64,000 nt of DNA from Phascolarctos cinereus. Its lineage: Eukaryota > Chordata > Mammalia > Diprotodontia > Phascolarctidae. Location: contig NW_018343992.1 of the NCBI RefSeq assembly GCF_002099425.1, forward strand, positions 3,116,001 through 3,180,000, in the 5' to 3' direction. This document shows, one piece after another, positions 33,640 through 44,790 of this stretch (its first letter is position 1; every line of letters starts with the position of its first letter). The notes below the pieces were generated by a model that saw only the letters and a program-made list of their open reading frames with translations, made no database searches and was not told the origin of the DNA. A program made the position numbers and the translations under genes.

Positions 33640-34220
33640 TCCCTGCTTTTAGTCACACCCAGGATAGTACTGAGATATTTGCCTTGTATTATGATATTCA
33701 CTGCGTGTGTTGTAAAAATTTATAAGGCTATAAATCCAGCGTGTAGCAATGCCCTAAGTCCAGGCAAATGGGTTTTGACTGTTCCACAACCTGCCACGGA
33801 TAGTCCCTAAACAGTTAACTGTGGCTCCTTATTGCATACTAATTATCTCCACCTTCTATGTCTCCTTATTGCATACTAATTATCTCCACCTTCCAGGACT
33901 CCTTCCAGGCACTTGCAAGTTTGGGTCATTATTGATGGTTGCACTTTGTTCCACAGAATTTTGAAACAAAAGCAGCTCCCTCAGTCTTTGACTGGTAAAC
34001 CTTGTAAGCAGAGCATCTAGTTACAACCAGGGGTTATGGTCGAAAGTGCACTTCTGTCCTCCGTGACTTACTAAATAATGTAGCTCCCAGAGCTAGCAAT
34101 GAGAGATTTGCTGGTGTCTTGTAACTGCTATCAGGAGACGTATGTCCATCATGCTTGATGTTCATTAGGTAGATGAGATCAGTGAGTTAAAGAACTGTTA
34201 AATTTGTGTTTTCCTTTAAG
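33640..34220. other. Repeat-free stretch upstream of the candidate first exon
   Basis: No repeat family recognised. It holds a TATA-like ctataaat (33728-33735) and a tandem 37-bp duplication (33825-33892). It could contain a 5' UTR or promoter if the exon at 34221 is real; that is inference only. Confidence 0.35.
33825..33892. repeat. Two-copy direct repeat, period 37
   Basis: A 31-base unit beginning ctccttattgcatactaatt and ending ctccacctt occurs identically at 33825-33855 and 33862-33892. Confidence 0.9.
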
Positions 34221-34280
34221 AGACACATGACTGTTGTAGCCGAGTCTCAGGACAGAAACTTGACAGAAAAGACCAAAGCG
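34221..34280 (+). CDS. Possible start-codon exon upstream of the XIRP2-like exon
   Basis: Seen: a pyrimidine-rich acceptor (tgttttcctttaag) is followed by 60 nt that end at a good donor (AAAGCG|gtaagataag). An ATG at 34227 opens MTVVAESQDRNLTEKTKA and reaches the donor at phase 0, matching the phase-0 start of the exon at 44791. The surrounding 33.6-35.5 kb is free of repeats I recognise, as is common around real exons. Against it: the exon is short, the Kozak context (cacATGa) is weak, and I do not recognise the peptide. If real, the protein would begin with these 18 residues and continue into the EPLIN-like module. Confidence 0.33.
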
Positions 34281-34289
34281 GTAAGATAA

Positions 34290-35580
34290 GCCTCTTACAA
34301 ATATGTGAGTTAATGGATTTTTTTTAAAGTAGCAATCCTAGTGAGCTGCCTTGTTCTGTTTACTTAGTAATGTGAATAAGAGACAAAAATAAGTGCCTTA
34401 CTCTCTGCTTGTTTTTCATGTATATGAATTATGCATGTATCTTAGTTATTTCCTAGATAATTGAAATGTTAGATAAAATTTGGGGAGAAGGTTAAATGAA
34501 AGCAAGTTTCAGAATTAGAAGAAAAAACTGGATTGACAACACCTGAGACTGCAACATATTTATGACTTGAGTTTTTTTTTTCCATTGAAAACTCTGTTCT
34601 TTGGAGATTTTAAAATTATTCCTTTATATTAACATCAGAGAGAAACTCAGCATCTAAACTGCCTTAGGGGGGAAAAAAACTAATTAAGTTTACTGCAAGT
34701 AAAGATTAGGTCTATTAAGTCATATTTTCCAAGTTCTTTAATGGATAAAACACATTAAGTTAATAGCCCCTATATTCTCCCTGTAAGAAATACTTGTGTT
34801 TCAATGTCCAAGGACATTTTTTTTCATGCAAATGTTAGAGTTTTTAATATAGGAAAATGATCAGAAGTAGAAATTATGGGAAAAGGGGGTTCTGTTGATG
34901 TCCCAGAATTAATTTATTGGGCAAGTGGAGGGGTCATTGCATTGCTGGCATGTGTTGTTTTGCTTCAGCCTCCTTCCCAACATGCAAGATTTCCTAACCC
35001 TCCCCCTTTCTGTGGGTGACAAGACCACAGGTTTTCCTGGCTGGGCATCTGGCTAAGTGACAGCCTAAGTTTGGCAGGTTCTTGGAAGCCTTTTGTTTGG
35101 CAGTTTGAGACAGCCAACAGCTTGTTGATACTAATGTACCTTCTCTTACTCTCCTCTCTCATTCCCACTCCTACCCAGGGATACTTAGGTCCAATTTACA
35201 GGGTTTAGTGGATAGCTGCGACTTCTCAGGAGATTATTTATTCTGTCAGCCGTGTAGTCTGCTCTAGCTGCAGATGAAAAGTTATTGAGTCCTATCCAAC
35301 CATATCTTTTGACTTCAGTCTGATTCCTCCCCCTTCTCCCCTTTCCTCCATCCCTTTTTATATTATGAAACCTTTTTAAAAAAATTTTTAAATTCTAGAT
35401 GAAGGTTTATCTTTTTTAACATTTAAGGTTCATTATGAAACTGAACAAGTATGAATATGCTAATAATTGTTCATTTTCCCATGAAAAAAAAATTTCTCAA
35501 AATAATGAATGACCACTTTAGAGTCTCCCCTGGAGGAATTCATTTGAGAGTACTCATGAGTCTTCTGGATCTGAAAAAAA
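34290..35580. other. Repeat-poor stretch after the candidate exon
   Basis: AT-rich, with T-runs, but no element or gene that I can name. It lies in the inferred intron. Confidence 0.4.
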
Positions 35581-35586
35581 AAATAT

Positions 35587-35757
35587 GAGAGAGAGAGAGA
35601 CAGAGACAGAGAAAGACAGAGAGACACAGGGGCAGAGAGACACAGAGACACAGAGGCAGAGAGATACACAGAGGCACAGAGATGCACAGATACAGAGAGA
35701 CCAACAAAGAGACAGAAACAAAGAGACAAAGAAACAAAAACAGTGAGACAGAAAACC

Positions 35758-35833
<76 letters not shown>

Positions 35834-35960
35834 CAGAGAGAGAGAAATAGAGATAGAAGCAGAGAGATACAGAGAAGTAGGGGCAAAGAGAGACAGAGAC
35901 AGGGAAAAAAATAGAGACGAGGTCAGAAACAATAAGAAAGAAGGAAAGAGGGAAAATGAG
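35587..35960. repeat. (GA)n-rich purine tract
   Basis: Degenerate (CAGAGA)n units lead into about 35 uninterrupted AG units (35761-35829), then more degenerate GACAGA units. All listed frames here (Arg/Glu or Ser/Leu repeats) are artefacts. Confidence 0.95.
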
Positions 35961-36284
35961 AGTGACAGGGAATGCACATCTGACATTAGGTAATTATCAC
36001 AGAAGACAGTTGGCTTACTAAACGAAGATTGTTCCAAAGAAGAGCTGATCCAGAATCCTACACATCTGCAGCATAGCATAAAATAGAGTGAGGATTGAGA
36101 TTATATTATATATCCCAGGAAAAACAGAGATAAGGGAAAATTTGGAGCAAAATTAGAAAAAAAATGCAAAGTCTATTTTCATACCAAACATTGACATGTG
36201 TAAGAAATATTAGTACTATTCACATGATTTCATATGCATTATTTAAGAGAGAAAGATACTGCTACCATTACAACTTTTTCTTCC

Positions 36285-36370
36285 TTGGGTGTCAGTTTCT
36301 TCATCCCTCATACAAAACGAAGGAATTGGCCTCTAAAGGCCCTTTTAGTTCCAGATCTATGGTTCTATAA
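36285..36370 (+). repeat. MIR/CR1-like SINE 3' end
   Basis: It contains tgtcagtttcttcatccctc, then aaggaattggcctctaaagg and ttccagatctatggttctat. Confidence 0.5.
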
Positions 36371-36584
36371 ACCCATCTAAATGCTGAGCACCAGGTTTCC
36401 ACAAACCTAGATTAAATGAGGGCTAAGAGCTCTTCTACCCTAAAGATGATTTGATTCTAAACTATCTGGCAGAATGAGAGGGTACTGAGAAAATTCCACA
36501 GGCTTGGAATTTCACAAGAATAAGTTGTAAAATTCAGCAAAATAAAAAAATAAAAAAAATTAATACCAAATTAAGTCAAATAAT

Positions 36585-36965
36585 AATAATAATAATAACA
36601 GCTAATATTGATACAGTGCTTTAAGATTCATAAAGTTATTTACATATATTGTCTCCATTATAACTTTACATTATTTTATTTAATAACCACTTCGTGTTCA
36701 CAGAATTAGTTCAATGTTGTGTCCTTTTTTGAAATGTCTCAAAGCTTTCCATTAGATAAGAGACTTTTTCAGACCAGAAAGTTCCTTGTATAGGGACTCC
36801 TCTATAACTAGAGAATTCTTCTGTAACTATATGGTAGGAGATTTGCCTGAGGCATTCAACAGTTAATTGATTCACCCATGTTTACATGGTAGGATTCAGA
36901 GACAAGACTTGAACACAGGTTTTCATAACTCCAAGGCTACTTTTTATTCATTACACCAGTAGGTA
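36585..36965 (-). repeat. MIR, two antisense pieces with an insert
   Basis: The left piece (36585-36680) has acagctaatattgatacagt, gctttaagattcataaagtt. The right piece (36845-36965) has gacttgaacacaggttttca and cattacaccagtaggt. About 150 unassigned bases lie between. Confidence 0.45.
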
Positions 36966-37375
36966 GCATATTGACTTAGGAAATCATACATTAACATTGT
37001 TGTTAGTTTTGTCTGACTCTTCAAGACCACATTAGGGGTTTTCTTGGCAAAGATGCTGGAGTGGTTTCCCATTTCCTTCTCCAGCTCATTTTACAAATGA
37101 GGAAACTGAGGCAAACAGGGTTAAGTGACTTGCCCAAGGTCACACAGCTAGTGTCTGAGGCTGGATCTGAACTCAGGAAGATTAGTCATCCTGACTTCAG
37201 GCCTGGTACTCTATCCACTGTACCACTTAGTTTCCCCATATTAACATTATCTATGTTCTATTGCATTTTTGTTTATTTTGCTAAATATTTCCCAATTACA
37301 TTTTAATCTGGTTCAAACTGTACTCAAGTGTTGCAGGCCTCAGTACTGCCAGAGGACCTAGTATTTGACTCTTCT
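36966..37375. mobile_element. hAT-Charlie-like MITE, family B, interrupted by a SINE
   Basis: The block atattgacttaggaaatcat, then after the SINE ttattttgctaaatatttcc, caattacattttaatctggt and cagaggacctagtatttgac, is the reverse of the family seen at 30787 and 45355. Confidence 0.6.
36999..37236 (-). mobile_element. tRNA-headed SINE with RTE-like tail, TSD found
   Basis: Antisense: ttgttgttagttttgtctga, cttggcaaagatgctggagt, taagtgacttgcccaaggtc, ctctatccactgtaccactt. Flanking repeats acattaacatt (36988-36998) and atattaacatt (37238-37248) show insertion into the hAT MITE. Confidence 0.8.
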
Positions 37376-37379
37376 GCAT

Positions 37380-38940
37380 TACACTAGGCTGTGTCTCCTT
37401 AAGGTACTTTAAATAGAGTACCATCTTATTAAGACTTGAACAGTCATGATAGCATTATTTGCACATTCAAGTATCACATGATTGTAGATGGTCATGAATT
37501 TTTACAGGTAAAATATATGATTACACTCAGGTAAAAAGGCAAGGATATCTTTAGCCTCCCTCTGTGGGGTTCACTAATCATTGAAAACAAAGAGATGCTA
37601 TAGTAAACTGACTCTTTGGCTTAAGTTACCAGTCAGGTTCATACTCTCCTCAAGTAAAAAAAAAATGAATATATTACACTTTGATGGAAGCACGAGCAAA
37701 ATGGAAGATAAATCAAAAAGATTGATGTATTTATAAAATACATGTGAAAAATCCAAATTAGTTTGACAAAAATATTCTTTGTCAGTAAGCTGAGTTGTGA
37801 AATGTGTAAAATAAAATCTAAAGTCAGGCTTAAAAAAAATTGATGGAATTTCTCTCACCAGGACTTCATAGCAATATGTATCTGATTTGGATTAAAGGCA
37901 TCAGAAACCAGTTTAAAAGTGAGGAAAGAATTAATTACATGTTCTATTCAACTGACTGTTAATGGAAAACTAAATAAGTAAGTCAAATTAGAATGGGTGG
38001 GAAAATGTTTACAGACATTTCAAAAATCATCTTTTTGATAACTTGTCTTTTTAAAAAAATACTTTTAGGAAATTTCATTTTGAGGAAGATCCAGTGCTTT
38101 TTGTTTCTTGGCCACTATGGTTTGCCTCTGTGTGTGGATGAGCATGTGTTATATGAAGCTTTTTTTTTAATATAAAGATTTCATGTACATAGGGAATTCT
38201 TTTCTTGACTAGAAATAAGCTTTCACAGGCAGGTAATGGATAAAATAGTAATGGTAGAAAGATTCTTACAATAACAGTTTTATCAAAACATAATTCTACC
38301 ATCAAAGTTGTGAAAAATGCCATTCTTTGATACATTGATTATCTAGCATTAGACATGAGTTCTCACCTGCTTAAATATTCTCCCCATACACATCTGACAC
38401 TACCTCCCGTGAGATAGTGGAACACCTGGCAACAAGAAATACAGGCTCTGAACTTTAAGCTCCCTGTGAATGTCAGCTAAAATGCACACATACTAAACCC
38501 TTTTAGATTTTGCCTCCAAGAGATCCCAATGAACAGCCAGGCTATCATATAACTTAAGAAGATAAAAATGCCATACATGTACAGTAGAAATTGACAATAG
38601 TTTGGTCCTCGTAAGCAGTCAGGTAAGCTACCCCTTTATCTCTTAGCTGAAGGGTTTGTTGTTGTTGTTATTACTGTTACTATTTCAGATGGGATTATTG
38701 TTTGTTTTTGCTGCACGTATCTGTTACATTGAAACCACTATCCAATAGCATGTCCAAGATAAAAGAAAATGTAAGAGTTTGGAATTAATTTCACCTCAGT
38801 CATGGTGTCCTTAAGAGTCTGATGAATTTTAAGCATTTTCTGTCAGGTTTCTTATTACCATGCTCCTGCATTCCTCAAATTTCTTTCCCCTTACCTCTAG
38901 AGAACTGACTTACATAGTTTTAATTTAAAAAAAAATAGTT
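37380..38940. other. Unclassified AT-rich stretch
   Basis: About 1.6 kb with no gene or named repeat. Several frames of 60-86 codons are unremarkable. Confidence 0.4.
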
Positions 38941-38949
38941 TGGCAAACA

Positions 38950-39115
38950 AAGAGTCCTCAGAATTAGAGCTGGAAGAGATCTTAGAGCTCATTTAAACCT
39001 CCTCATTCTACAAGTGAGAAAACAGAAGCTTAGAGATTTGTCAATTAAGAAGTTAAGAGATTCATCTAAGGATGCAAATCTAGGAGGTAAGCAGGGATGG
39101 GATTTGAACCCTCTG
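38950..39115 (-). repeat. MIR/CR1-like composite SINE
   Basis: It has ttagagctggaagagatctt, agagctcatttaaacctcc, gagaaaacagaagcttagag and gggatttgaaccctctg. Confidence 0.55.
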
Positions 39116-39119
39116 TTAT

Positions 39120-39640
39120 TTGAACCAAGCCATGTAATGTTGTGACCTCACTATTCTTAGGATGGGAAACGTGATGTATACTAATAACTATTTGCTGATC
39201 AGGGTTCAGAATGAAATGAAAGATGGGGAAAATGGGAATACATTTTTAACCTTGTGTATAAACTTTTGAAAGAGGCCAATTCATCTCTGAATTATGAACA
39301 AAGAATCTGCAAGTCATTTGTTTGGTAATGAAGAGTGATACTTTAGGAATACAGGATGGGGTATCAAGAAACTTAATGGAAAACACTTAAGATGTAGTTG
39401 ACCTTTTGGATTAATGTCGAGAGATTTCTTTAAAATGTGAAAATTTCCAACACAAAGTATCAAAAACAAATCCTTATATTCTACTTGACCTCCAAACTGA
39501 TAAAGGAAGGCCTTGTCGTCTCAGGAGAAAAACAAAATATCACAAATGACATATTGAGAGTGTGTTCATTTCAGGATGAAATGGGATGTCACTTTTTAAA
39601 TTATGCCCCAAATTTAAGAACTTGAGATTCTGTCACCATG
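39120..39640. other. Unclassified stretch
   Basis: No gene or named repeat seen. Confidence 0.4.
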
Positions 39641-39794
39641 GTAACACCAATAATTCAAATTACAATCTATCTTTAACTTACAGTGGTAGGGAGCTATTAG
39701 CAGGGTCAGAAAGGTTAAGGGGCTTGTCCATTGCCAAGCAGCAAGTAAGATTCAATAACAAGGGCTTTTAACACCGTCGCATCATTGGTTATTT

Positions 39795-39935
39795 TAGGGA
39801 TGAGGAAACCAAGGCCCAGAGAGAATAATTGACTTTGTCATACGGTTCATAAGTGACAGAAGCAGGATTTGAGCTTGTGTTTCTGACTCAAAAAAGTGCT
39901 CTTTCTACTGGAATACATTGCCTCTTACTACTAAA
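39795..39935 (-). repeat. MIR fragment
   Basis: It has gatgaggaaaccaaggccca, gtgacagaagcaggatttga and gctctttctactggaatac. A weaker similar piece lies at about 39690-39780. Confidence 0.55.
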
Positions 39936-39946
39936 GTTGCTTAACC

Positions 39947-40187
39947 ATTTTTTTGTTCAGTCATTTCAGTCATGTCCCTTTCTTTGTGACCCTATTTGGG
40001 GTTTTCTTGATAGAGATACTGTGGTAGTTTGCCATTTCCTTTACAAATAAGAAAACTTAGGCAAACAGGGTGAGTGACTTTCTCAGAGTCACATAACTGG
40101 TGTCTGAGGCCATGTTTCAACTCAGGAAGAAGAATCTTCCTGACTTTAGGCCTGACGCTCTACACACTGTGCCACCGAGCTGCCCTG
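39947..40187 (-). mobile_element. tRNA-headed SINE with RTE-like tail
   Basis: Antisense order: ttgttcagtcatttcagtca, tttggggttttcttgataga, taacctttt-like gap, gagtcacataactggtgtct, acactgtgccaccgagctgc. Confidence 0.75.
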
Positions 40188-40189
40188 TA

Positions 40190-40595
40190 TGTTTCATCAT
40201 TACCAAGCTACTTAATCTCTCTGAGCTCCTGCAGCTTCCTATGAAAATTAGCTATAGATGAATTATAATTAGTTTTGGTATAAGGAGTTCCCACACTGAT
40301 GAAATCATCTATTAGTTTCAATCCAATTCTTTATGATTCAAAACTCAGCCCTCCACTGCCCCTCACTTAATATTCAAAACACTCAATAAGTTGGTTATAG
40401 AGTAATAGACCCTTCAACATCCTTGTAAATAAAGCTAAAAGGACCATTTAGGAGGCCTATTTATCATAATTGATCATAACAAGAGAGTGACAGTGATTGT
40501 GTCTCCTGAGATAGCTCTGGGATGTGTTACGGTCTCTAACCACTCATCTTCAGGATTGCTCTGGGAGGCTGACTTAAGGACATGCAACAACTAAT
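40190..40595. other. Unclassified stretch
   Basis: No gene or named repeat seen. Confidence 0.4.
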
Positions 40596-40599
40596 AGTA

Positions 40600-40775
40600 G
40601 TCACAGGATTTAGAAGGGGAAGGGTGCTTAGAAGTATTCAGTCCAAACCCCTGATTCAATAGTTAAGGAAATTGAATTTCAGATAGATTAAATCAAAAAA
40701 CTAGTAAGAGAAAAAGACCTTTGAATCCAGGGCACAGGATTCCAAAACCAATGATCTGTCTATTGGGCCACAAAT
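40600..40775 (-). repeat. MIR/CR1-like composite SINE
   Basis: It has acaggatttagaaggggaag, agtccaaacccctgattcaa and atgatctgtctattgggcca. Confidence 0.45.
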
Positions 40776-41145
40776 GAATCCTATACAAACCAACTTTTAG
40801 TTCAATGGGCATTGAGAAAGAGGATGATTTATCCAGGTACAGCAACATTTTCTATAAGGTAGACAATTACAGGTGTACCAATGTGATCCTCAGGGTTCTT
40901 CTCTACATCACATCTTGGATAGAATGACATTTTTTCACCTTGGCAGAACAATCAAAAATATCCTTCAGTGTTTGTACATGCCTAGAGTTTGATCTACCTT
41001 TCATAAAATATTGATGGTTAAGTATTTTCATTATTCTATTTCTGTCCTCAAACACCAATGTTCTCAATTTTCATGTGTACTTTATTTTTATTTTAAAGGC
41101 TCTCCATTGCCTTCTGTTGTTATGGATAAACATGATAACCAATGA
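40776..41145. other. Unclassified stretch
   Basis: No gene or named repeat seen; the right end may be part of the adjoining L2. Confidence 0.4.
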
Positions 41146-41149
41146 CCTG

Positions 41150-41680
41150 TGAAAATTATTGCTAACATTCTACCTCCTCATCTCCTAACTTCTTTGGCTT
41201 TCTTCAAGACTCAGCAAAAGTCTCACTTTTTACAAGAAGCCTTTCCCAGTCTTCTTTGATCTTAATGCCTTCCTGAGATTACCTCTGTGCCCCAATTTAC
41301 TAACTAAGGAAATGTCCTATTTGCACATAGTTGTTTGCATGTTTTCTCCCCATTAGACTGTAAGTTCCTTGAAAACACATTGCTATTTTGTTTCTTTCTT
41401 TATATCCCCAGTGCTCAACATTTTTTTTGTTGTTTCAGTCATGTCCAACTCTTCATGACCGTTGTGGGGTTTTCTTGGCAAAGATTCTGGAGTGGTTTGC
41501 CATTTCCTTCTCCAGCTCATTTTACAGATGAGGAAACTGAGGCAAACAAGGTTAAGTGACTTGAGGACAGATTTGAACTTGGGAAGATGAATCTCTGGCA
41601 CTCTATCCACTGCTCCACCTAGCTGCCCTTAATACATAGTAAATGTTTAATTAATGCCAGTTGACTGACTGACTAAATTA
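41150..41680 (+). repeat. LINE-2 3' end, split by a SINE
   Basis: Sense order: caagactcagcaaaagtctc, aagcctttcccagtcttctt, ccattagactgtaagttcct, atccccagtgctcaacat, then after the SINE acatagtaaatgtttaatta and gttgactgactgac. Confidence 0.75.
41421..41632 (-). mobile_element. tRNA-headed SINE with RTE-like tail inside the L2
   Basis: Antisense: ttgtttcagtcatgtccaac, ggggttttcttggcaaagat, ctctatccactgctccacct. The middle lacks the usual agctgtgtgacc-block, an internal deletion of roughly 20-25 bases. Confidence 0.75.
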
Positions 41681-42014
41681 CCTTTTAAAAAATTCAAAGT
41701 ATTTTTTTTTATTTCTGAATATTTTGGCTTCTTATTTTTTATCGGCTATTTTGACCCTTTGTCAAAATTAGTGCTATTTTTTGGTGACATCTTAATAAAT
41801 GCTTGTTTACTGACAACTGACCAGTGAAGGTTAGGTCAGAACAGAAATGAAAAGAGTGTCTCCACGTTCTTTGTCAATCTTAAAGATCTGAACTAGATCA
41901 CTGGGAAGTGTGGGGATCATATATTAAGTGTTAGGGCATAGTGATACTATGGGAGAGGGAGGAGCCATGAAATATTATTGAAACCATTTCAAGAAAAGTG
42001 CAATAAAAAACACA

Positions 42015-42150
42015 CTGCATTTGGAGGTAGAAGACCTGGTTTCAAATTCTACTTCTTATGTTTACTTCCCTGTCTGACCTTGGGCAAGTCATTCATCTTC
42101 TCTGGTTCTTAGTTTCGTCATCTGTAAAGTGAAGGGAAAAGAATTAAAGT
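42015..42150 (+). repeat. MIR fragment
   Basis: It has gaagacctggtttcaaattc, ctgaccttgggcaagtcatt and gttctcgtcatctgtaaagt in related form. Confidence 0.55.
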
Positions 42151-42469
42151 TTTCTTATGCCCCTCCCAGTTCTCAACTTATGACCCACTGGTGCATCATG
42201 AATCACTACTGGAGTGGGCAAAGAGAAATGGCATGTAATTAGTGGAAGAAAGGATGTAAGTATAAAGAGTTACTTATAGCCCAGAAGTACCACATTGTAT
42301 ATTCTACTGTCCACAAACAGTTGTGACCTGATAAGTGTCTATAGCTTGTGGAAGATGGTTATATTTGGAATCCCGGTGGTGTTCACCCTAAGATCATTCG
42401 ATTTATAGTTGAATAGACCATAGAAATGATCTAAACTAACTCCCTCATTTCCTGCTCCTGTTTAAAAAC

Positions 42470-42825
42470 TTTCAACCCTGTCAATGAACTGAAGTAACTT
42501 TCTGCAAGATTATCAATAATCTCTTGCTAAATGCTCATATTCCCTCTTCCTAGACACACTCTCTTTCTCTTTGATTTCCATGACTCTGACTTTTCTTAAT
42601 TCTCCTACCTGTCTGCCTACCTGTTCTCAGTCTCCTTTGCTAGATTCTCCTCCTCCTTCTTCCCTTCTTTGTCCCTCTCCTGCACTTCCCCCTCCTCTCT
42701 CTCACTAAGTTCCACAACCCCCTAGACTGTCCTGGACCCTCTTTTTCCCCCTTTCAATACTGTTTCCTTTAGTGATCTTATTAGCTTCCATGATTGCACT
42801 TTTATCTCTATTCAGACAATAATTA
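42470..42825 (+). repeat. LINE-2 ORF2 fragment
   Basis: It ends with tagtgatcttattagcttcc, then atgattgcacttttatctct, the block just before the ADD motif in L2. The SINE at 42826 interrupts it there. Confidence 0.5.
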
Positions 42826-43052
42826 GAGTTCCAGGCTTGGAGTCAGGAAGACCTGAGTTCAAATCCATCCTCAGATATTTATGACCTGTGTGAACCTGGG
42901 AAAGACACTTCACTCTGTCTGCCCCAGTTTCCTCATCTGTAAAATGAGCTGGAGAAGAAAATGGCAAACCACTCAAGTATCTTTGCCAAGAAAACCCCAA
43001 ATGGGGTCATGAAGAGTCACACAAGACTGAAACAACTGCACAGTAACAACCA
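42826..43052 (+). mobile_element. tRNA-headed SINE, 5'-shortened, RTE-like tail
   Basis: It has gagtcaggaagacctgagtt, ctgtaaaatgagctggagaa, gcaaaccactcaagtatctt and aatggggtcatgaagagtca. The first about 30 bases of the SINE are missing. Confidence 0.75.
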
Positions 43053-43089
43053 CAACCCCCTCCGACATATTAATTACTTAATGTTTGTT

Positions 43090-43230
43090 GAATCTAATTT
43101 ACAGCCATGAAAATGGAAATCTAGAGAGATGAAATAATTTACTCAAATTCACCCAGTAGCAAGTACCAATGTCAAGATTGGAACCCAGGTCCTCTTCCTC
43201 CAAAACCATCATTGTTTCTGCTATACAAAG
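43090..43230 (-). repeat. MIR fragment
   Basis: It has tctagagagatgaaataatt, caagattggaacccaggtcc and ttgtttctgctatacaaag. Confidence 0.45.
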
Positions 43231-43234
43231 TAAG

Positions 43235-43650
43235 GATGTCACTCCCTTTGCCTTCTTTCCACTATCCCACTCCTCCATATCCAGGGCTGGCTTTGAATCA
43301 ATGTTCTCATTAAAAACTCTCAAGAGGTCACTATTGCCAGCTGTGATAGTGAATGAGCCAGTCCCATGTTAATACGATCCTTTCTGCAGCCTCCTGGCGC
43401 ATGGCACACTGAATTTCCTGACATATGTTGATAGATTCTTAACATATGTTGATCAATTTCACAAACATATTTACTAGTTCTTTTCTATGCCACCATTTTA
43501 TTGTGAGTATGAATAAAAGGTGTCTGATCCATGTGTATTAATCAGCAATGTTATAGCAGCCACCTATTAAGTCCTCAGAATGGCAGCTTAAAGTTGACGC
43601 TTTGTTCCTCACGCATTCATGTGAATCTTTAGGTAGACACTGGTTTGTCT
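43235..43650. other. Unclassified stretch
   Basis: No gene or named repeat seen. Confidence 0.4.
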
Positions 43651-43655
43651 AAATG

Positions 43656-43833
43656 CAGGTGTGAGAAACCTGTGGCCTTCAGGCCACATGAGGCCCTCTA
43701 GGTCCTCAAGTGTGGTCCTTTGACTGAATCCAAATGTCACAGAATAAATCCCCTTAATAAAAGAATTTGTTCTGTAAAACTTGGACTCAGGCAAAAACCC
43801 TAGGGCCTCAAGGCCATAGGTTCCCCATCCGCA
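43656..43833. mobile_element. hAT MITE with about 28-bp inverted ends, family C
   Basis: One end carries gagaaacctgtggccttcag, the other ggcctcaaggccataggttc. The ends are inverted repeats with about 28 bp of similarity. The interior is itself near-palindromic (cctaggtcctcaag type). Total about 178 bp. Confidence 0.7.
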
Positions 43834-43929
43834 GATTCTAAGAGGATCTAAGCATCCTTTTAACTTAAGATAGAGACTGGATTAGATGAACTCTTGTAAT
43901 TCCTTCTAGGTCTTACTCTGGGTAAATCT

Positions 43930-44790
43930 ATATCCCATAACTCCTGAATGGAAACTGTTTCAATAAAAGCACCATCCTTCAAGACCAAAGAACACTCAGT
44001 AAATGTATAAATGCTAGACCTCTGTAATGCAACACCTCTAGGGTAGAATGGAAAGCAATTTGGTTCTGATATAGACCTAGATAAGCAACAAAACTTTATT
44101 TCACAGAAAACTGTGCCTTCTCCTACATGCTCTTCTTTAACCTGAGCTTGTGGGGCTAAGCCGAAAGCCAGGAGGCAACAATTTAGAGAGGTTTAAATAT
44201 GTCTTGTTCAGCTGTAATCTACATTCCACTAAATTCCAAGATACATGGGGAAAAAAAAATCAACATCTATCCAACTAGAGTAATTTGGACTCTTATAGAT
44301 AATACTATTTTATTTTTAAATTAAGGAGTTTCCAGTAAGCATTTATTCCAAAGGAAGTCTTGGAAGTGTTGCAGACAGGAAATGAAACTTTTTTTTTATT
44401 TTTGTCTTTGGGTGTTGAGTTTGTTAAATGGCCCTTTTCCCAGAACATACTTAACAATGACTAAAATGTGTCCAACTTTCCACATAGTAACTAAATTATA
44501 AGTTGCTTTTCCATAAAAGGATAGGAGGAGGAAGTAGCTTTTTCCGGCTTTTATTTACTTTATGTTAGGACTTCTTGACTGGATGTGCCTCTTAGAGTGC
44601 CCGCCTGCTTCTTAAATCTGGCCAATTCCAACAAGCTTATAGTTGCCTCGAGCTTTTGGGACCAAGCCTACAGGTCATTGCTGGATTTTAGCTCTGAGCC
44701 CAGTCTCCAGGGGCCCAGAACACAGGGTTTTGGAAGGGTCTGTTATCCCCAGGGTCACATGACTTGACTAAAGATTTGTTGACATTGCAG
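43930..44790. other. Unclassified stretch before the XIRP2-like exon
   Basis: No named repeat; less repeat-laden than the flanks. The right end includes the branch point and acceptor of the exon. A 60-codon frame at 44585-44767 is not supported. Confidence 0.4.

Larger units (their letters stand above)
34281..44790 (+). other. Inferred intron between the two candidate exons
   Basis: This follows only from the two exon calls. The interval begins gtaagataag and ends gacattgcag, and holds nothing else that looks coding. It contains SINEs, MIRs, L2s, a hAT MITE and a long (GA)n tract, listed separately. Confidence 0.3.

Noticed and set aside
35540-36079. 179-codon minus frame and its plus-strand partner
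   Set aside because: They are translations of the (GA)n tract.
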